Assembly: GCF_900142665.1 (NCBI RefSeq)
Contig: NZ_FRBR01000002.1
Location: forward strand, 298,661-362,660
From: Roseovarius pacificus
Lineage (GTDB): Bacteria; Pseudomonadota; Alphaproteobacteria; Rhodobacterales; Rhodobacteraceae
DNA: 64,000 nt
Reading direction: 5' to 3'
Notes under the pieces: model-generated
Database searches by the model: none
What the model saw: only the letters and a program-made list of their open reading frames with translations
Told to the model about the DNA's origin: nothing
In this document: positions 9,533-18,842 of the stretch, piece by piece
How positions within the stretch are numbered: position 1 is the stretch's first letter
Layout: each line of letters starts with the position of its first letter
Position numbers and translations under genes: made by a program

Positions 9533-9690
9533 TGATCTTCCTTCACTTTCAGGCACCCTACGTCACCTGTGAACGACAGCCGCCCTTTTTAGTCAACTAC
9601 ATTCAACATAAAATGCCGTTTCGTCTACAGCATCTGGCACAAGTGGCTGGGAGATGTCGCGTAGGTTGCGGGAAACGATCGGAGACATCC

Positions 9691-11016
9691 ATGCCAGCCC
9701 CCTTGATGCAGATTGAAACAGAAAATGAACTTCCACAGGAGGTGGATTGCGTTGTGATCGGCGCCGGAATCGTTGGTGTCAGTACCGCCTACTGGCTGGC
9801 GCGCTCCGGCATGAGAGCTGTTCTGCTTGAAAAAGGGCGCGTGGGTGCCGAACAATCCAGCCGCAACTGGGGTTGGTGCCGACAGCAGAACCGCGATGCC
9901 CGTGAACTTCCCTTGTCGACCCACAGCCTTGCCCTTTGGGAAGAAATGACCAGGGATATCGGGGCTGACCTTGGTTTCAGGCGCTGCGGTTTGTTGTATC
10001 TGTCCGACGATGCGGCCGAAATCGAAGGCTGGGCCAACTGGGGGCGTTTCGCACGGGGCGAAGGCGTGGACACGCGCATGCTGAGCAGCGCCGAAGCGAC
10101 CGAACGGGGCGCGACCACCGGCAAGACATGGGCCGGGGGGGTCTGGTCGCCAACCGATGGAACGGCAGACCCGTCGCGCGCCGCGCCGTTGATCGCACAG
10201 GGCGCTCGGAAACATGGGGCGGTCGTTCTTCAGAACTGTGCGGCGCGCGGCATTGAAACTTCGGCTGGCGCGGTGTCTGCTGTGGTTACCGAGCACGGCG
10301 TGATCCGAACACCGCTTGTCGTCCTGTCTGGCGGGGCGTGGGCGGGTAGTTTCCTGCATCAATCCGGCATCTTCTTTCCGCAGGCTTCGGTGCGGAGTTC
10401 CATTCTGTCGCTGAAGCCGGGCGGGCAGGGGTTGCCCGATGCGGTACACACGGCGGCGGCCTCGGTCACGCGCCGGTTCGACGGAGGCTATACCGTTGCC
10501 GTTTCCGGGCGCAGCCATGTGGACCCGACGCCGGGAATGATCCGCGGCGCGAAACACTTTCTGCCGATGTTCGCGAAACGCTGGAAAGTGCTTTCTCCGG
10601 GTGGGTTGCAGGCCTGGAAGGCGGGTTTCGAGACGCGGGCCATCTGGGCTCTGGATCAGGAAACCCCGATGGAGCGAGTGCGTATCCTCGATCCCCAGCC
10701 ATCCAAAGCTCATGTGGAGGAAACATTGCGCCGTGGTCGCAAGCTTCTGCCCGCGCTAGGCGATATTCCGATGCAGGCCAGTTGGGCGGGCTATATCGAC
10801 AGTACGCCGGACGGAGTTCCGGTGATCGACGCCGATATCGGCATTCCGGGCCTGACACTGGCTGCCGGGTTGTCAGGGCACGGGTTCGGGATCGGACCGG
10901 GTGTCGGGCATCTGGTTGCGGATCTCGTGATCGGCCGTGCACCCATCACCGAAACCGCACAGTACAAGCTGAACCGGTTCGAGCGATCGCAATGGGGTAA
11001 GGTCTCGAAGTTCTGA
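9691..11016 (+). CDS. FAD-dependent amino-acid/amine oxidoreductase (DAO family)
   Basis: 441 residues from ATG 9691; upstream in-frame codons lie in the divergent promoter and lack family similarity. The FAD dinucleotide motif is VVIGAGIVGVSTAYWLA (residues about 19-35), followed by the RNWGWCRQQNRD segment typical of DadA/glycine-oxidase-like proteins. The C-terminal flavin-contact motif AAGLSGHGFGIGPGVGHL is intact. It should oxidise an amino acid or N-substituted glycine to the keto acid or aldehyde. Its neighbours are an Lrp regulator and an aldehyde dehydrogenase, consistent with oxidation of the product. Confidence 0.88.
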   Translation: MPAPLMQIETENELPQEVDCVVIGAGIVGVSTAYWLARSGMRAVLLEKGRVGAEQSSRNWGWCRQQNRDARELPLSTHSLALWEEMTRDIGADLGFRRCGLLYLSDDAAEIEGWANWGRFARGEGVDTRMLSSAEATERGATTGKTWAGGVWSPTDGTADPSRAAPLIAQGARKHGAVVLQNCAARGIETSAGAVSAVVTEHGVIRTPLVVLSGGAWAGSFLHQSGIFFPQASVRSSILSLKPGGQGLPDAVHTAAASVTRRFDGGYTVAVSGRSHVDPTPGMIRGAKHFLPMFAKRWKVLSPGGLQAWKAGFETRAIWALDQETPMERVRILDPQPSKAHVEETLRRGRKLLPALGDIPMQASWAGYIDSTPDGVPVIDADIGIPGLTLAAGLSGHGFGIGPGVGHLVADLVIGRAPITETAQYKLNRFERSQWGKVSKF

Positions 11017-11155
11017 GGCAGGGTGCGCGGGGCCGAATAATCTGCTGTCCAGCCCCCGACTGAAACCGATGATGCTGTGCGCATGCGCTCTTCGGCACCT
11101 CTTTTCGTCCGGTGTGCAGGACCTTGAGCGCACCACTTTCACGATGAGGTTCCAT

Positions 11156-12619
11156 ATGTCCTTTGCCTGCGATCCTGCCGGTCTCAAACTTCCAGATGCG
11201 CATTTCATTGGCGGCGCCTACATCGACGGGCCGAAGGAGATCGAAATCCGTTCGCCGTCTACCGGCGAGGTGCTTGGCTCTATTCCCTGTGCCAGTGCCG
11301 ATGTCGTCGATCTTGCGGTTCGGACTGCGCGTGAGGCGCTTGAGCGGTCGGGTTGGGCAACGCTGCGACCACGCGAGCGGCGCAACCTGCTGTGTGCCTG
11401 GGCCGACCTGATGGAGGCCGAGGCGCAAACGCTGGCCGGGCTTGAGGCGATCTGTTCTTCGCGCCCCTTCACGCAGGTCCTGACGGGCGATCTGGTCGTG
11501 ACGGCCGAACAGATTCGTTTCTTCGCGGAATTTGCGGACAAGGAGGGCGGGGCGCTGGTGCCCGTGTCCGACGATCACTTTGGCTACGTGGCCGAAGAGC
11601 CCTACGGCGTAATCGGTGCGATCACGCCCTGGAACGTCCCGATTTCCATGGCCGGCTGGAAGCTGGGCCCGGCGCTGGCCGCGGGCAATGCCGTGGTGCT
11701 GAAACCATCCGAAATGACCCCCTATTCGACGCTCTACATGGCGGAACTGGCCGTGCGGGCGGGTATTCCCGAAGGTATCCTGAACATCGTCCTGGGCGAC
11801 GGGCAAACCACGGGCGTGGCCATCACCGGACATCCGGGCATCGACAAGGTGTCCTTTACCGGATCGACCCGTGCCGGCAGCGCCATCATGGAAAACATCG
11901 CGCGCACGGGCATCAAGCCGATGACGCTGGAACTGGGCGGGAAAAGCCCGATGCTGGTCTTTGCCGATGCGGATCTGGACCTGGCCGCCGATTGCCTTGA
12001 CCGTGGGATCATGGCGAATGCGGGGCAGGGCTGTGTTGCCGGATCGCGGATGATCGTCGCCGAGGAGATCGCCGAGGCGCTTGCCGCGAAGCTGACCGAG
12101 CGGTTTGCCCGCTACCGCCCGGCGCATACGCTGGCCTCCGAAGCCGGGTTTTCGCCGATCATCTCCGAGACACAGCTGGCCCGGATCGACGGCATCGTGC
12201 AGGCGGCAGTGGGACAGGGCGCCGAACTGGTCTGTGGCGGGTGCCGCTTTGAGCGGGAGGGCAGCTTTTATCAGCCGACCCTGATCACGGGTGTCACCGA
12301 AAACAGCCCGGCGGTCCGCGAGGAAATTTTCGGCCCGGTCGCGACCTTCCAGACCTTCGCCACCGAGGACGAGGCGATGATCCTTGCCAGTCACCCGACC
12401 TATGGGCTTTGCGCGGGGTTGTTCACCCGTGATCTCAGCCGCACGATGCGTCTGACCCGCAGGCTTGAGGCGGGCACCGTATGGGTCAACAGATACGGGC
12501 GGTCGCGCGATCACATCCTGCCGACGACCGGCTGGAAATCCAGCGGCCTCGGCTCGGATCTGGGCCGCGAGGCCTATCGCGCGAACCTTCGTCCCAAATC
12601 GATTCTGATTGACCTCTGA
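11156..12619 (+). CDS. NAD(P)-dependent aldehyde dehydrogenase
   Basis: 487 residues from ATG 11156, preceded by GAGG at a good distance; an ATG 12 bp upstream is also in frame. Aldehyde dehydrogenase motifs are complete: ITPWNVPISMAGWKLGPALA, SFTGSTRAGSAI for the cofactor, catalytic Glu in LELGGKSP and catalytic Cys in NAGQGCVAGSR. It oxidises an aldehyde to the acid in the cytoplasm, possibly the product of the flavoenzyme upstream. It is followed 34 bp later by the tartrate-dehydrogenase-like gene with AAGGAG before it, so this is probably one operon. Confidence 0.9.
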   Translation: MSFACDPAGLKLPDAHFIGGAYIDGPKEIEIRSPSTGEVLGSIPCASADVVDLAVRTAREALERSGWATLRPRERRNLLCAWADLMEAEAQTLAGLEAICSSRPFTQVLTGDLVVTAEQIRFFAEFADKEGGALVPVSDDHFGYVAEEPYGVIGAITPWNVPISMAGWKLGPALAAGNAVVLKPSEMTPYSTLYMAELAVRAGIPEGILNIVLGDGQTTGVAITGHPGIDKVSFTGSTRAGSAIMENIARTGIKPMTLELGGKSPMLVFADADLDLAADCLDRGIMANAGQGCVAGSRMIVAEEIAEALAAKLTERFARYRPAHTLASEAGFSPIISETQLARIDGIVQAAVGQGAELVCGGCRFEREGSFYQPTLITGVTENSPAVREEIFGPVATFQTFATEDEAMILASHPTYGLCAGLFTRDLSRTMRLTRRLEAGTVWVNRYGRSRDHILPTTGWKSSGLGSDLGREAYRANLRPKSILIDL

Positions 12620-12653
12620 GCCGTCCTGACCGCGCCCTTCCAAGGAGAACGAC

Positions 12654-13700
12654 ATGATCACCTACAGACTTGCCCTCATTCCCGGTGACGGGATCGGCGT
12701 TGATGTGACGGATGCGGCGATGGCCGTCCTGAACGTCGCAGCCCGCCGCTATGGATTTACACTGGAGACCGAGAGTTTTCCCTGGTCCTGCGATTACTAT
12801 CTGAAGACCGGTGCAATGATGCCCGAGGATGGTATCGAGACCCTGCGCGGCTTCGATGCAATCTATCTGGGGGCAGTGGGCTGGCCGGATACGGTGCCGG
12901 ACGCGGTGTCGCTGCATGGGCTGTTGCTGCCGATCCGCAAGGCATTCGATCAATATGCGAATATCCGGCCGCACCGTCTGTTGGCCGGTGTCGAAGGCCC
13001 GCTGAAAACGTCGGCGTTCGATATTCTTTGCATCCGCGAAAATACCGAAGGTGAATATTCAGGGGCCGGTGGCCGTGTGCATCAGGGCAAGGACAACGAG
13101 GTCGCGGTCGAAACCTCGGTGTTCACCCGGATAGGGGTTGAGCGTATCCTGCGCTTCGGATTTGAACAGGCCAAGGCGCGACGCGGCCATCTGACATCGG
13201 TCACGAAATCCAACGCTCAGAAATACTCGATGGTGTTCTGGGACGAGGTGACGCGCGAACTGGCCGCGGAATATCCGGAAGTGACGGTCAGTCACATGCA
13301 TATCGACGCGATGGCCGCCAAGATGGTGATGGCACCGCAGGATCTGGACGTGGTCGTTGCCTCCAACCTCTTCGGTGACATTCTGACGGATCTTGGCGCG
13401 GCCATTCAGGGGGGGCTGGGTTTTGCGGCCTCGGCCAATATCTGTCCTGACCGCTCGGCACCGTCGATGTTCGAGCCGGTGCATGGATCGGCCCCCGACA
13501 TCGCGGGGCAGAATATCGCCAACCCGATTGCCGCGATCTGGTCCGGGTCGCAGATGCTTGACCATCTGGGCGAAGGTGAGGCGGCAGCCGCCATCCTGCG
13601 TGCCATCGAGGAGGCGACCGCGAAAGGGATCGGAACGCGCCCCGGACAGAATTCGACCGAAGAAATCACCAAAACCATTTGCGCTGCACTGGAGGTGTGA
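12654..13700 (+). CDS. Tartrate/D-malate dehydrogenase-like decarboxylating oxidoreductase
   Basis: 348 residues of the isocitrate/isopropylmalate dehydrogenase family. The N-terminus LALIPGDGIGVDVT and the mid region RENTEGEYSGAGG with VFTRIGVERILRFGF are family hallmarks. The metal and substrate Asp cluster is in VVASNLFGDILTDLGAA, and the NAD-binding site is in FEPVHGSAPDIAGQNIANP. The WPDTVPDAVSLHGLLLPIRK stretch fits the tartrate/D-malate branch better than LeuB. It would oxidise and decarboxylate a 2-hydroxy diacid. It lies between two aldehyde dehydrogenase genes. Confidence 0.85.
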   Translation: MITYRLALIPGDGIGVDVTDAAMAVLNVAARRYGFTLETESFPWSCDYYLKTGAMMPEDGIETLRGFDAIYLGAVGWPDTVPDAVSLHGLLLPIRKAFDQYANIRPHRLLAGVEGPLKTSAFDILCIRENTEGEYSGAGGRVHQGKDNEVAVETSVFTRIGVERILRFGFEQAKARRGHLTSVTKSNAQKYSMVFWDEVTRELAAEYPEVTVSHMHIDAMAAKMVMAPQDLDVVVASNLFGDILTDLGAAIQGGLGFAASANICPDRSAPSMFEPVHGSAPDIAGQNIANPIAAIWSGSQMLDHLGEGEAAAAILRAIEEATAKGIGTRPGQNSTEEITKTICAALEV

Positions 13701-13702
13701 AC

Positions 13703-15181
13703 ATGACAGTCCACGATACCCCGATCGCCAATCTGCGTGACCTTCTGGCCGACCCGGATCTTTTCCGCGAAGCGGCCCTGATCAATGGTGACTGGCTGAC
13801 CCGAGCGGACTTGCCGGTGCTGAACCCCGCCACTGACAGCCCCATCGGGCATATGCCCGATTGTACCGCCGAAGAGACCACAGCGGCCATCGCCGCAGCC
13901 GAGGCCGCCATGACAGCGTGGCGCAAGCGTACCCATGCAGAGCGCGCGGATATCCTCATGCGCTGGTATCAGTTGATGCTGGATCATGCTGATGATCTGG
14001 CGATGATCCTGACCGCCGAACAAGGCAAGCCGCTGGCCGAGGCGAAGGGGGAAATCCTCTATGGTGCCTCTTTCGTGCGTTGGTTCGCGGAAGAAGCGCG
14101 GCGGATCAATGGCTATATCATTCCCTCGCCGGTGGCGGGCAAGAAGATCTTTGCCATGAAAGAACCTGTTGGGGTTTGTGCCATCATCACGCCCTGGAAT
14201 TTTCCGAACGCGATGATCACTCGCAAGGTCGCGTCGGGACTGGCCGCCGGTTGCACGATGGTCATCAAGCCCTCTGATTTCACCCCCTACTCGGCGTTGG
14301 CCCTGGGTGTTTTGGGCGAACGGGCGGGCATCCCGGCGGGCGTCCTGAACATTCTGACCGGGCGACCCGAGGTCATAGGTGCAACGCTGACCGCTTCACC
14401 TGTCGTGCGTAAGCTGTCCTTTACCGGCTCGACGCGGATCGGGGCGCTGCTGGCGGAACAATGTGCGCCCACGCTCAAGAAAATGTCGCTGGAACTGGGC
14501 GGCAATGCCCCCTTTATCGTTTTCGATGATGCCGACCTGGACGCGGCGGTCGAGGGGGCGATGGCCTCCAAGTTCCGCAACGGCGGGCAGACCTGTGTCT
14601 GTGCCAACCGTATCCTTGTGCAATCGGGGATTCACGATGCCTTTGTCGCGGCTCTTGCCAAACGCGTCGATGCGTTGAAAGTCGGCTCCGGGATGGGCGA
14701 CGACACGCAGATCGGCCCGATGATCAACGCAGCCGCGATAGGCAAGATCAATACCCATGTCGAGGATGCACTGTCCAAGGGTGCGCAGCGTGCCACTGCC
14801 AAGCGCGATCTGACAGTGCAATTCGCCGATCCAATGGTTTTGACCGGGGTCACGACAGAGATGCAATTGGCGAATGAGGAAACCTTCGGTCCGGTTGCAC
14901 CGATCTTCAGGTTCGAGACCGAAGAAGAGGCGTTGGCCATCGCCAATGGTACGCCCTTCGGTCTGGCGGCCTACTTCTTCACCACCGATATGGCGCGGGC
15001 CTTCCGGTTCGGGGAGGCGCTTGACGTGGGCCTGGTTGGGTTGAACACCGGGGTGGTCAGCCATGCCGAGGCGCCTTTCGGTGGTGTGAAATCCTCGGGT
15101 CTTGGGCGGGAAGGCGCACGGGAAGGGATCGAGGAATACCTCGAAACCAAGGCTTTTCATTTTGGCGGTCTGGACGCCTAG
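13703..15181 (+). CDS. NAD(P)-dependent succinate-semialdehyde dehydrogenase-type aldehyde dehydrogenase
   Basis: 492 residues from ATG 13703, two bases after the previous stop, with GGAGG just upstream inside the preceding gene. Motifs: ITPWNFPNAMITRKVASGLA, SFTGSTRIGALLAEQ, LELGGNAPFIVFDDADLD and catalytic Cys in NGGQTCVCANR. The GabD/YneI-like C-terminus is APFGGVKSSGLGREGAREGI. It probably oxidises a short semialdehyde such as succinate semialdehyde. Its presence with a class III aminotransferase in the same region would suit a GABA-like or other omega-amino acid intermediate (inference). Confidence 0.9.
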   Translation: MTVHDTPIANLRDLLADPDLFREAALINGDWLTRADLPVLNPATDSPIGHMPDCTAEETTAAIAAAEAAMTAWRKRTHAERADILMRWYQLMLDHADDLAMILTAEQGKPLAEAKGEILYGASFVRWFAEEARRINGYIIPSPVAGKKIFAMKEPVGVCAIITPWNFPNAMITRKVASGLAAGCTMVIKPSDFTPYSALALGVLGERAGIPAGVLNILTGRPEVIGATLTASPVVRKLSFTGSTRIGALLAEQCAPTLKKMSLELGGNAPFIVFDDADLDAAVEGAMASKFRNGGQTCVCANRILVQSGIHDAFVAALAKRVDALKVGSGMGDDTQIGPMINAAAIGKINTHVEDALSKGAQRATAKRDLTVQFADPMVLTGVTTEMQLANEETFGPVAPIFRFETEEEALAIANGTPFGLAAYFFTTDMARAFRFGEALDVGLVGLNTGVVSHAEAPFGGVKSSGLGREGAREGIEEYLETKAFHFGGLDA

Positions 15182-15194
15182 GACGCCAGTGAAT

Positions 15195-15224
15195 GGCGCC
15201 CGAACCGAAATGACCGGGCGTTTC
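15195..15224 (+). terminator. Weak candidate terminator after the dehydrogenase operon
   Basis: CGCCCG (15197-15202) pairs with CGGGCG (15215-15220) and is followed by TTTCC. The stem is short, with an 11-base or longer loop. It lies between the plus-strand operon and the convergent Gfo/Idh gene. Confidence 0.4.
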
Positions 15225-15248
15225 CATGCACATTCTGGAAAGGGCTGG

Positions 15249-16244
15249 TTACCCCTGCAAAACCGCGCGGCTGGCGCGTCCGCCCGGAGCGTCTGCGGCG
15301 GCGGCGCAGATGGACTCGAACAGTCGAATCCCGCGCAGGCCCTGCTCTGCGGTGATCGGATAAGGGGCTTTGCCCGTTATGGCATCTGCAAAGGCTTCCA
15401 GTTCGGCGCGCTCCATGTCGCTAAAGGCGAAGTTCCAGACCTGCTCCGGCTCGCCGAGGCGTCCGAACGAAACACTGTGTTCCCCGTTCATCGCGGCCCA
15501 ACCGGCGGAGCCGAAGACTTCGATCCGCCAGAAGCTGCCGGGCCCGGAGACAGTTGTCACGATGGCAAGCGTTCCGTCGGTATTCTCGATCAGTGCAGTG
15601 ACGGTATCGGCCAGACCATGCGCCGCACGGCGACGGTTCGCGACGGTGACCTCAGCAGGCTTCAGGCCCAGCCCGATCAGGGCGTCGACCGTGTGAATAC
15701 CAAGGCCGGTCATGCCGCCGGCGGGGCTTTCGGCGGGATCGGTGCGCCAGCTTTCGGCGCTGTAACGCCACGGGCCGGTCGAGAAATTGCCGATGACCTG
15801 CCTCAGCTCGCCGATCTCTTCCTGAACCAACTGACACAGCTTGGTATAGGCGGGTAGGAAACGGCGGTTGTGGCCGATGGCAAGGGTCACGTTTGCCTGC
15901 TCGGCGGCAGCAAAGGCCGCTTCGGCGTCATCGGCGGTTAGGGCCAGGGGCTTTTCACAGAACACATGCTTGCCTGCCGCGGCAGCCGCTTCGATCTGGG
16001 CGCGGTGTTGGCTGTGGGGCGTGGCAAGGACGACACCCTGAATGTCGTTCCGCGCAAGCACCGCATCAAGATCGGGCAGCATTTCGATCCCCTGTCGCGC
16101 GGCGAAGCCGGTGACCTTGGTCGGTGTTCGAGTGGTGCCAGCGACGAAACGGATCTTCTCGCTGCGGCCCTGAACCGAGTTCACAAGGATCTGCCCCCAT
16201 TTGCCCATGCCGACAATGGCGACGCAAAGCGGTGTGTTGGTCAT
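15249..16244 (-). CDS. Gfo/Idh/MocA-family NAD(P)-dependent oxidoreductase
   Basis: 331 residues from ATG 16244 with GGAAGGAA before it. The N-terminal Rossmann motif is AIVGMGKWGQILV, and the cofactor/catalytic motif is CEKPLALTADDAEAAF (family EKP). A C-terminal alpha/beta substrate domain follows, with GGMTGLGIHTVDALIGL. The family oxidises sugars, inositols and many alcohols, or reduces imines; the substrate is not readable. It is 23 bp downstream of the amidohydrolase and probably co-transcribed from a promoter carrying the dyad at 17655-17669. Confidence 0.88.
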   Translation of the reverse strand: MTNTPLCVAIVGMGKWGQILVNSVQGRSEKIRFVAGTTRTPTKVTGFAARQGIEMLPDLDAVLARNDIQGVVLATPHSQHRAQIEAAAAAGKHVFCEKPLALTADDAEAAFAAAEQANVTLAIGHNRRFLPAYTKLCQLVQEEIGELRQVIGNFSTGPWRYSAESWRTDPAESPAGGMTGLGIHTVDALIGLGLKPAEVTVANRRRAAHGLADTVTALIENTDGTLAIVTTVSGPGSFWRIEVFGSAGWAAMNGEHSVSFGRLGEPEQVWNFAFSDMERAELEAFADAITGKAPYPITAEQGLRGIRLFESICAAAADAPGGRASRAVLQG

Positions 16245-16267
16245 TTGGTTCCTTCCGGGAGTGGAGT

Positions 16268-17536
16268 TCAGAGCGGTTTGGCTTGCGCCGTCGGAGTGAG
16301 ATTGGCGCGCCCCGTGATATGCTGGGATTGACCATCCTGGAGGATAAGAAGTGGATCACGAAGACAGTCAAGGTCCGCCAGCGGATCGCCATCGACAACC
16401 AGAACATCGGCGCGGTGACCGGGGCGCAGTTTCCCGATGTCTTCCGCTCCGATCACATCAGCTGCGTCGCCGGTCGCCGCCGTGATCGCGTCCAGCGTGG
16501 CGTAGCTGCCCTTGTTCATGATTTCCAGCTCGAGCATCAGTGCATCGAAGGGCGTAAACCGCCAGCCGGCATCGGTACCCGCGACAAAGCGCACCCCAGC
16601 GCGCGTCATCCGGTCAAGATAATCAAGCGTCTCTTCGGCGCGGCGGCACCATTTGTCTACCATTGCCTGTTCGACCGGTGTCAGCCGTTCCTTGTTGCGA
16701 TAGTGAAAGACCGAGGCGACATAAACCACCAGCGTGGTCGTCACCGGGATACCGGCGCGGGCGATCTGGTCGACCACTGCGGGGTCGTATTCCTGCCGCC
16801 CGCTGGCATCTACCAGGAAATTCGCATGTTCGATCTGGTCGGCCCCGGCGGCCACCGCGTTTGAGATCGACGCGCCACACAGACAATGCACGGTCACGCG
16901 GCGTTCGTTGCGATGTGCCTCATCGACGATGGCATTCATCTCGTCTCGGGTGAACGACGGCTTCCACGAGCGGGTGCCGACGGTGCCGCCGCCAGAGCCC
17001 ATGACCTTGATGAAATCGGCGCCGTCACGGCAAAGTTCGCGCACCTTCCGGCGCAGCCCTTCGATTCCGTCGGCGGCGCCCCCCATCTGCCAGCAGTGGC
17101 CGCCGGTGATGGTGATCGGCGCACCGCAGGCAACGATCCTTGCGCCCTTTCCATAGCCAAGATCAAGCGCGCGGCGGGCTGCAAAACTGGTGGTTCCGAA
17201 AGCCCCCAGATCGCGGACCGTCGTGATCCCCGCCCTAAGCGCCTGCGCGGCACTGCCCATTGCGGTGGCGGTCATGACCTCGATGCCCTCGCGCATCGCC
17301 TCTTCCAGCGTGGGGCCGGTGCCGGGCAGGTTGAGATGCACATGTGTGTCGATCAGGCCCGGCAGGATGGTTGCGCCCGGGTACTCAAGCAACTCACCGG
17401 CGTCGGGACCGGGGCGGCCCGCACTGCCATTATGCACCGCACGAATACGCCCCCCTTCCAGTTCAAGAACGGGATTGCGAAGCGGCGCAGCCCCGGTTCC
17501 ATCAATCAGTTGGTCGGCGGTGATGAATGTTTTCAT
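16268..17536 (-). CDS. Metal-dependent amidohydrolase (imidazolonepropionase/prolidase-like subtype)
   Basis: 422 residues from ATG 17536. Binuclear amidohydrolase-superfamily residues are visible: HxH in DTHVHLNLPG, a candidate carboxylated Lys in DFIKVMGSGGG, metal His in VHCLCG and IEHANFLV, and the last Asp in AGTDAGWRF. It hydrolyses an amide, lactam or cyclic ureide in the cytoplasm. In the context of hydantoinase-type HyuAB genes sharing an operator, it may act on the same ring or amide compound (inference). The Gfo/Idh gene follows in the same operon. Confidence 0.85.
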   Translation of the reverse strand: MKTFITADQLIDGTGAAPLRNPVLELEGGRIRAVHNGSAGRPGPDAGELLEYPGATILPGLIDTHVHLNLPGTGPTLEEAMREGIEVMTATAMGSAAQALRAGITTVRDLGAFGTTSFAARRALDLGYGKGARIVACGAPITITGGHCWQMGGAADGIEGLRRKVRELCRDGADFIKVMGSGGGTVGTRSWKPSFTRDEMNAIVDEAHRNERRVTVHCLCGASISNAVAAGADQIEHANFLVDASGRQEYDPAVVDQIARAGIPVTTTLVVYVASVFHYRNKERLTPVEQAMVDKWCRRAEETLDYLDRMTRAGVRFVAGTDAGWRFTPFDALMLELEIMNKGSYATLDAITAATGDAADVIGAEDIGKLRPGHRADVLVVDGDPLADLDCLRDPLLILQDGQSQHITGRANLTPTAQAKPL

Positions 17537-17654
17537 GGCATGAGGCCTTGTCGGTTGGAGCTTTTCTTCGGCCGAACTGTCGTTCTTGCCACTGTTCGGG
17601 GGCTATGTGACCATGTTTCGGGGCAAAGGCCCAAGATCATCTGGATCAAAGACA

Positions 17655-17669
17655 ATGAGCAAAGGTTAT
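17655..17669 (-). promoter_or_regulatory. Copy 1 of shared LysR-type dyad, upstream of amidohydrolase operon
   Basis: The minus-strand reading ATAACCTTTGCTCAT fits the T-N11-A dyad that recurs at four other promoter positions in 17.6-22.2 kb. It is 119 bp upstream of the amidohydrolase start, in the 237-bp gap before the LysR gene's 3' end. This is the most degenerate of the five copies. Confidence 0.55.
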
Positions 17670-17773
17670 AGGCGCAAAATGGGGGTAATGGTCTGGGCCA
17701 ATTTCAGACAACCGGGAAGATGACTTGTTTCGTCCGTCGGATTGATCGGGGTCGTCCCCAGGCCCTTGCCACG

Positions 17774-18700
17774 TTATTCGGTAGCGGGCGTGTTTCGGGG
17801 ATGGCTCTTTGCGGGTTCCCCATCATTGAGGAGTTCCTTGATCGACTTCAGGAATGGCCGGAAAAACCGTGTCACCGGTCGCGCGCTGTTGGTCGAGATC
17901 GAGACATCCATGAACACCGTAGGTGAGAAGGGGCGCGCCACAAGGCCCTCGAAATTTCCCCATTTCATCAGCCCGTCCACAAGCGCAATCCCCAACCCGC
18001 CAGAAACCAGCGGGATGGCCCCGAGCGACGAGGAAAGTTGAATCGAAACGTCTCTTTTCAAGCCGGATTGCTCAAACGCCTTGTCCAGTTCCGGGCCGAT
18101 ATCGGCGGTTGTCGAGCCGTAGGAAATGAGCGGGCGGTCAGCCAGATCATGCGGGGTGATCCTGGTCTTGCTTGCAAGGGGGTCGTCGTGGCGCATCACC
18201 GCCATCATCGGGACCGGTGCCAAAATCTCGCTTCGGACGGTCGGGGCCTGAATCATCGAAAGGGTGAGTGCAAAGTCGATCTCGCCGATCAGAAGCTGTT
18301 CTTCGACGTCCGCCTTGGGAAGGGTGTGGAGGTGAACCTTGACCTGCGGATGTTCTGCACGGAACTTCAGAAGCGCACCCGCCAGAATGGAATAGGTCAC
18401 GGGCGCGCTTGCCCCGATCCGCAACAGACCGACCTTGCGCTCTCCGATTGTGCGGGCAAGATTTTTCAACGCCTCGATTTCGCGAAAGACTCTGTCCGCA
18501 TCCTCATACAGAAGATGCGCTTCCATGGTCGGAACCAGACGGCCACTGATCCGCTCGAACAGGTGGTAGCCCAACTGGCTTTCAAAGTGGTGCAGCACCT
18601 TGCTGACCGCCGGTTGCGACACTGCCAGCGAATTCGCGGCGGCGGTGACCGATCCGTCGCGCATGATGGCGCGGAAGATTTCAAGTTGACGTGCGTTCAT
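17774..18700 (-). CDS. LysR-family transcriptional regulator
   Basis: 308 residues from ATG 18700; longer in-frame extensions upstream run through the promoter. The N-terminal helix-turn-helix is MNARQLEIFRAIMRDGS with SLAVSQPAVSKVLHHFE, followed by a LysR substrate-binding domain. The fold with VGLLRIGASAPVTYSIL and a C-terminal GGLGIALVDGLM resembles regulators of opine and amino-acid catabolism. It sits in the middle of the cluster, and the dyads at 17655, 18741, 20602, 20707 and 22098 are its likely sites, including one in its own promoter (inference). Confidence 0.9.
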   Translation of the reverse strand: MNARQLEIFRAIMRDGSVTAAANSLAVSQPAVSKVLHHFESQLGYHLFERISGRLVPTMEAHLLYEDADRVFREIEALKNLARTIGERKVGLLRIGASAPVTYSILAGALLKFRAEHPQVKVHLHTLPKADVEEQLLIGEIDFALTLSMIQAPTVRSEILAPVPMMAVMRHDDPLASKTRITPHDLADRPLISYGSTTADIGPELDKAFEQSGLKRDVSIQLSSSLGAIPLVSGGLGIALVDGLMKWGNFEGLVARPFSPTVFMDVSISTNSARPVTRFFRPFLKSIKELLNDGEPAKSHPRNTPATE

Positions 18701-18740
18701 CGGGCAGGCGCTCTGATGGCTTGAGGTTGAGGACCATCCC

Positions 18741-18755
18741 ATAACCAATGGTTGT
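18741..18755. promoter_or_regulatory. Copy 2 of shared LysR-type dyad, in the LysR gene's own promoter
   Basis: ATAACCAATGGTTGT, with ATAACC opposite GGTTGT and T-N11-A spacing. It is 41 bp upstream of the LysR start codon, a usual place for LysR autoregulation. Confidence 0.6.
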
Positions 18756-18842
18756 TGGCAACCGGTACGGATGATTCTATCTGCGGAGCAAGAAACACGC
18801 AAATCCGATGCTTGAAAAGCTGTCCGATAGGCGCTGACCCGA

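Noticed and set aside
10946..12661. A 571-codon minus-strand open frame opposite the aldehyde dehydrogenase
   Set aside because: Antisense shadow; the plus strand has complete aldehyde dehydrogenase motifs.
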